Part shown: piece by piece, positions 6,192-6,889 of the stretch
How positions within the stretch are numbered: the stretch's first letter is position 1
Layout: the number at the start of each line of letters is the position of its first letter
NCBI GenBank assembly: GCA_027047735.1
Contig: JALTUD010000216.1
Location: 1 to 6,889, forward strand
Length of the DNA: 6,889 bases
Direction: 5' to 3'
Origin: Flavobacteriales bacterium
GTDB lineage: Bacteria; Bacteroidota; Bacteroidia; Flavobacteriales_D; Parvicellaceae
The notes under the pieces: generated by a model
The model's input: the letters and a program-made list of their open reading frames with translations, nothing else
The model's database searches: none
What the model was told of the DNA's origin: nothing
Program-made: the position numbers and the translations under genes

Positions 6192-6621
6192 CGGATTAGC
6201 TCATGCACATTCAGGCTTACGATGGATGTTAATACTTTCGCTTGTATATGCAATATATGTAGCATTTACCAAAAAAGGCAACGGAAAATTTGAAGCAAAA
6301 GACAAAACACTATTTCTAGCCACCTTTATCCTCTCGCACATTCAACTGTTGTTGGGGATAGTTCTCTATATTATGGAAGAAAAATACAGAGGGTTTTCAC
6401 ATATGAAAGACGCTTACTCCCGTTTTTTCGCAGTAGAACACACCTTAGGGATGCTTATCGCAATTGCATTGATAACCGTAGGGTATCTTAAAACAAAAAA
6501 GATAACAGATGATTCAGCCATATTCGCACGTATCGGGAAATTTTACCTTATAGCTCTGTTAATCATACTTGTGTCCATCCCTTGGCCGTTTCGAGAAGCC
6601 TTACATGGACATTGGTTTTAG
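6184..6621 (+). CDS. Small four-helix membrane protein of unknown function ('cytochrome B'-like in Bacteroidota annotations)
   Basis: A 145-residue protein with four membrane segments at about residues 11-29, 42-63, 84-102 and 116-134. It begins GLAHAHSGLRW, carries SHIQLLLG (51-58) and AVEHTLGM (83-90), and ends SIPWPF...HGHWF. I recall similar Bacteroidota proteins being labelled cytochrome B or hypothetical. The histidines at 7, 9, 52 and 86 lie in or near membrane helices, so haem or metal binding is conceivable, but no known haem motif such as CXXCH is present and the label is not proof. ATG 6184 lies 8 bp inside mlaF, making it part of the same operon, so a role tied to lipid transport is possible. 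It ends at TAG 6619-6621, nine bases before element B. Confidence 0.7.
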   Translation: MINGLAHAHSGLRWMLILSLVYAIYVAFTKKGNGKFEAKDKTLFLATFILSHIQLLLGIVLYIMEEKYRGFSHMKDAYSRFFAVEHTLGMLIAIALITVGYLKTKKITDDSAIFARIGKFYLIALLIILVSIPWPFREALHGHWF

Positions 6622-6630
6622 AAAAGTAGA

Positions 6631-6889
6631 TTTTGGGCGTTCCCATTACGGCATAAAAAAGTGGTTTCGTTGCACTATACCACTTTTTCACGCCGTAAAG
6701 GTCGGGCTATCACTACTCACTCTTTTGGTTTGCATATATGCAACAAACCAAAAGGAGTTCAAACACGCCGTTCTATCCCTAACACAGTTGAAATAAGTGC
6801 AAAGAAAATGGAATTTAGTATTCTTAGACGATGAATATTTTCTTTGCATAGCACCCGCTATGGAAATAAAATATGAAGAAGTATAAGGA
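6631..6889 (+). repeat. Structured interspersed repeat, copy B (cut by the window edge)
   Basis: This is the second copy of the element at 86-403, in the same orientation. Conserved blocks are 6631-6658, 6700-6726, 6754-6783, 6823-6836 and 6846-6863. Hairpin 1 pairs 6643-6652 with 6692-6701 (one A/A mismatch) and inside it 6656-6665 with 6679-6688. Hairpin 2 pairs ACTCTTTTGGTTTG (6719-6732) with CAAACCAAAAGGAGT (6744-6758), with bulged G6754. The tip of hairpin 3 pairs 6835-6845 with 6864-6874 (one mismatch) around CATAGC/GCTATG and the ACCC loop. TTCTTA (6821-6826) begins to pair with TAAGGA (6884-6889) where the window ends. The variable arms differ from copy A. Overall it resembles A but is more decayed, for example CCCTAACACAG instead of CCCTAACGCGA. 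Confidence 0.85.
6835..6874 (+). other. Tip of hairpin 3 in element B
   Basis: ATATTTTCTTT (6835-6845) pairs with AAATAAAATAT (6864-6874) with one C/T mismatch. Inside are the conserved G6846/G6863 mismatch and CATAGC-ACCC-GCTATG (6847-6862). In copy A the equivalent arms are ATAAAAATTTT and AAAATTTTTAT, so four of five changed pairs are compensated. Confidence 0.8.

Noticed and set aside
6569..6796. Open frame of 75 codons running from the end of the small membrane gene into element B
   Set aside because: It overlaps a well supported gene in another frame and translates the repeat, and it shows no protein family features.

Overview
The window comes from a low-GC Bacteroidota genome, most likely a member of the Flavobacteriales. 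The evidence is the TAnnTTTG-type -7 promoter boxes, the lack of Shine-Dalgarno sequences at most starts, Flavobacteriia-like MlaE/MlaF proteins, and an upstream gene tail that looks like LpxA. All genes recognised read on the + strand.

Layout. (1) Positions 3-80 hold the last codons of a gene whose C-terminus resembles UDP-GlcNAc acyltransferase LpxA. (2) Positions 86-403 hold a gene-free, highly structured repeat, element A. (3) Positions 467-4559 are a tight three-gene membrane operon behind a -7 box at 440-447: a DUF350/YjfL-like protein made of four internal repeats, a 560-residue polytopic protein with a GT-C-like acidic first loop, and a membrane-anchored spermidine-synthase-like enzyme. 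(4) A 124-bp gap carries a second -7 box (4635-4642). (5) Positions 4684-6621 are a second overlapping operon: MlaE permease, MlaF ATPase and a small four-helix membrane protein with several histidines. (6) Positions 6631-6889 hold element B, a second copy of the structured repeat, cut off by the window edge.

How the genes may work together. LpxA (lipid A synthesis) and MlaEF (lipid transport between the membranes) both concern the cell envelope. The first operon is wholly membrane-associated. Its pairing of DUF350 with an aminopropyltransferase-like enzyme recalls the E. coli yjf cluster, where a DUF350 protein sits beside a glutathionylspermidine-synthase-like enzyme. A role in a polyamine-like modification at the membrane is inference.

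The most striking content is the pair of non-coding elements. They share long conserved linkers, but the stems between them have different sequences that stay self-complementary in each copy. Element A also folds into a 161-nt hairpin containing several G.U wobbles. This is the pattern of an RNA or single-stranded DNA structure kept by selection, or of a mobile element recognised through its hairpins. I recall similar GGGCGT...GTCGGGCT...ATCCCTAACGC repeats from Flavobacteriia genomes, but could not check this.
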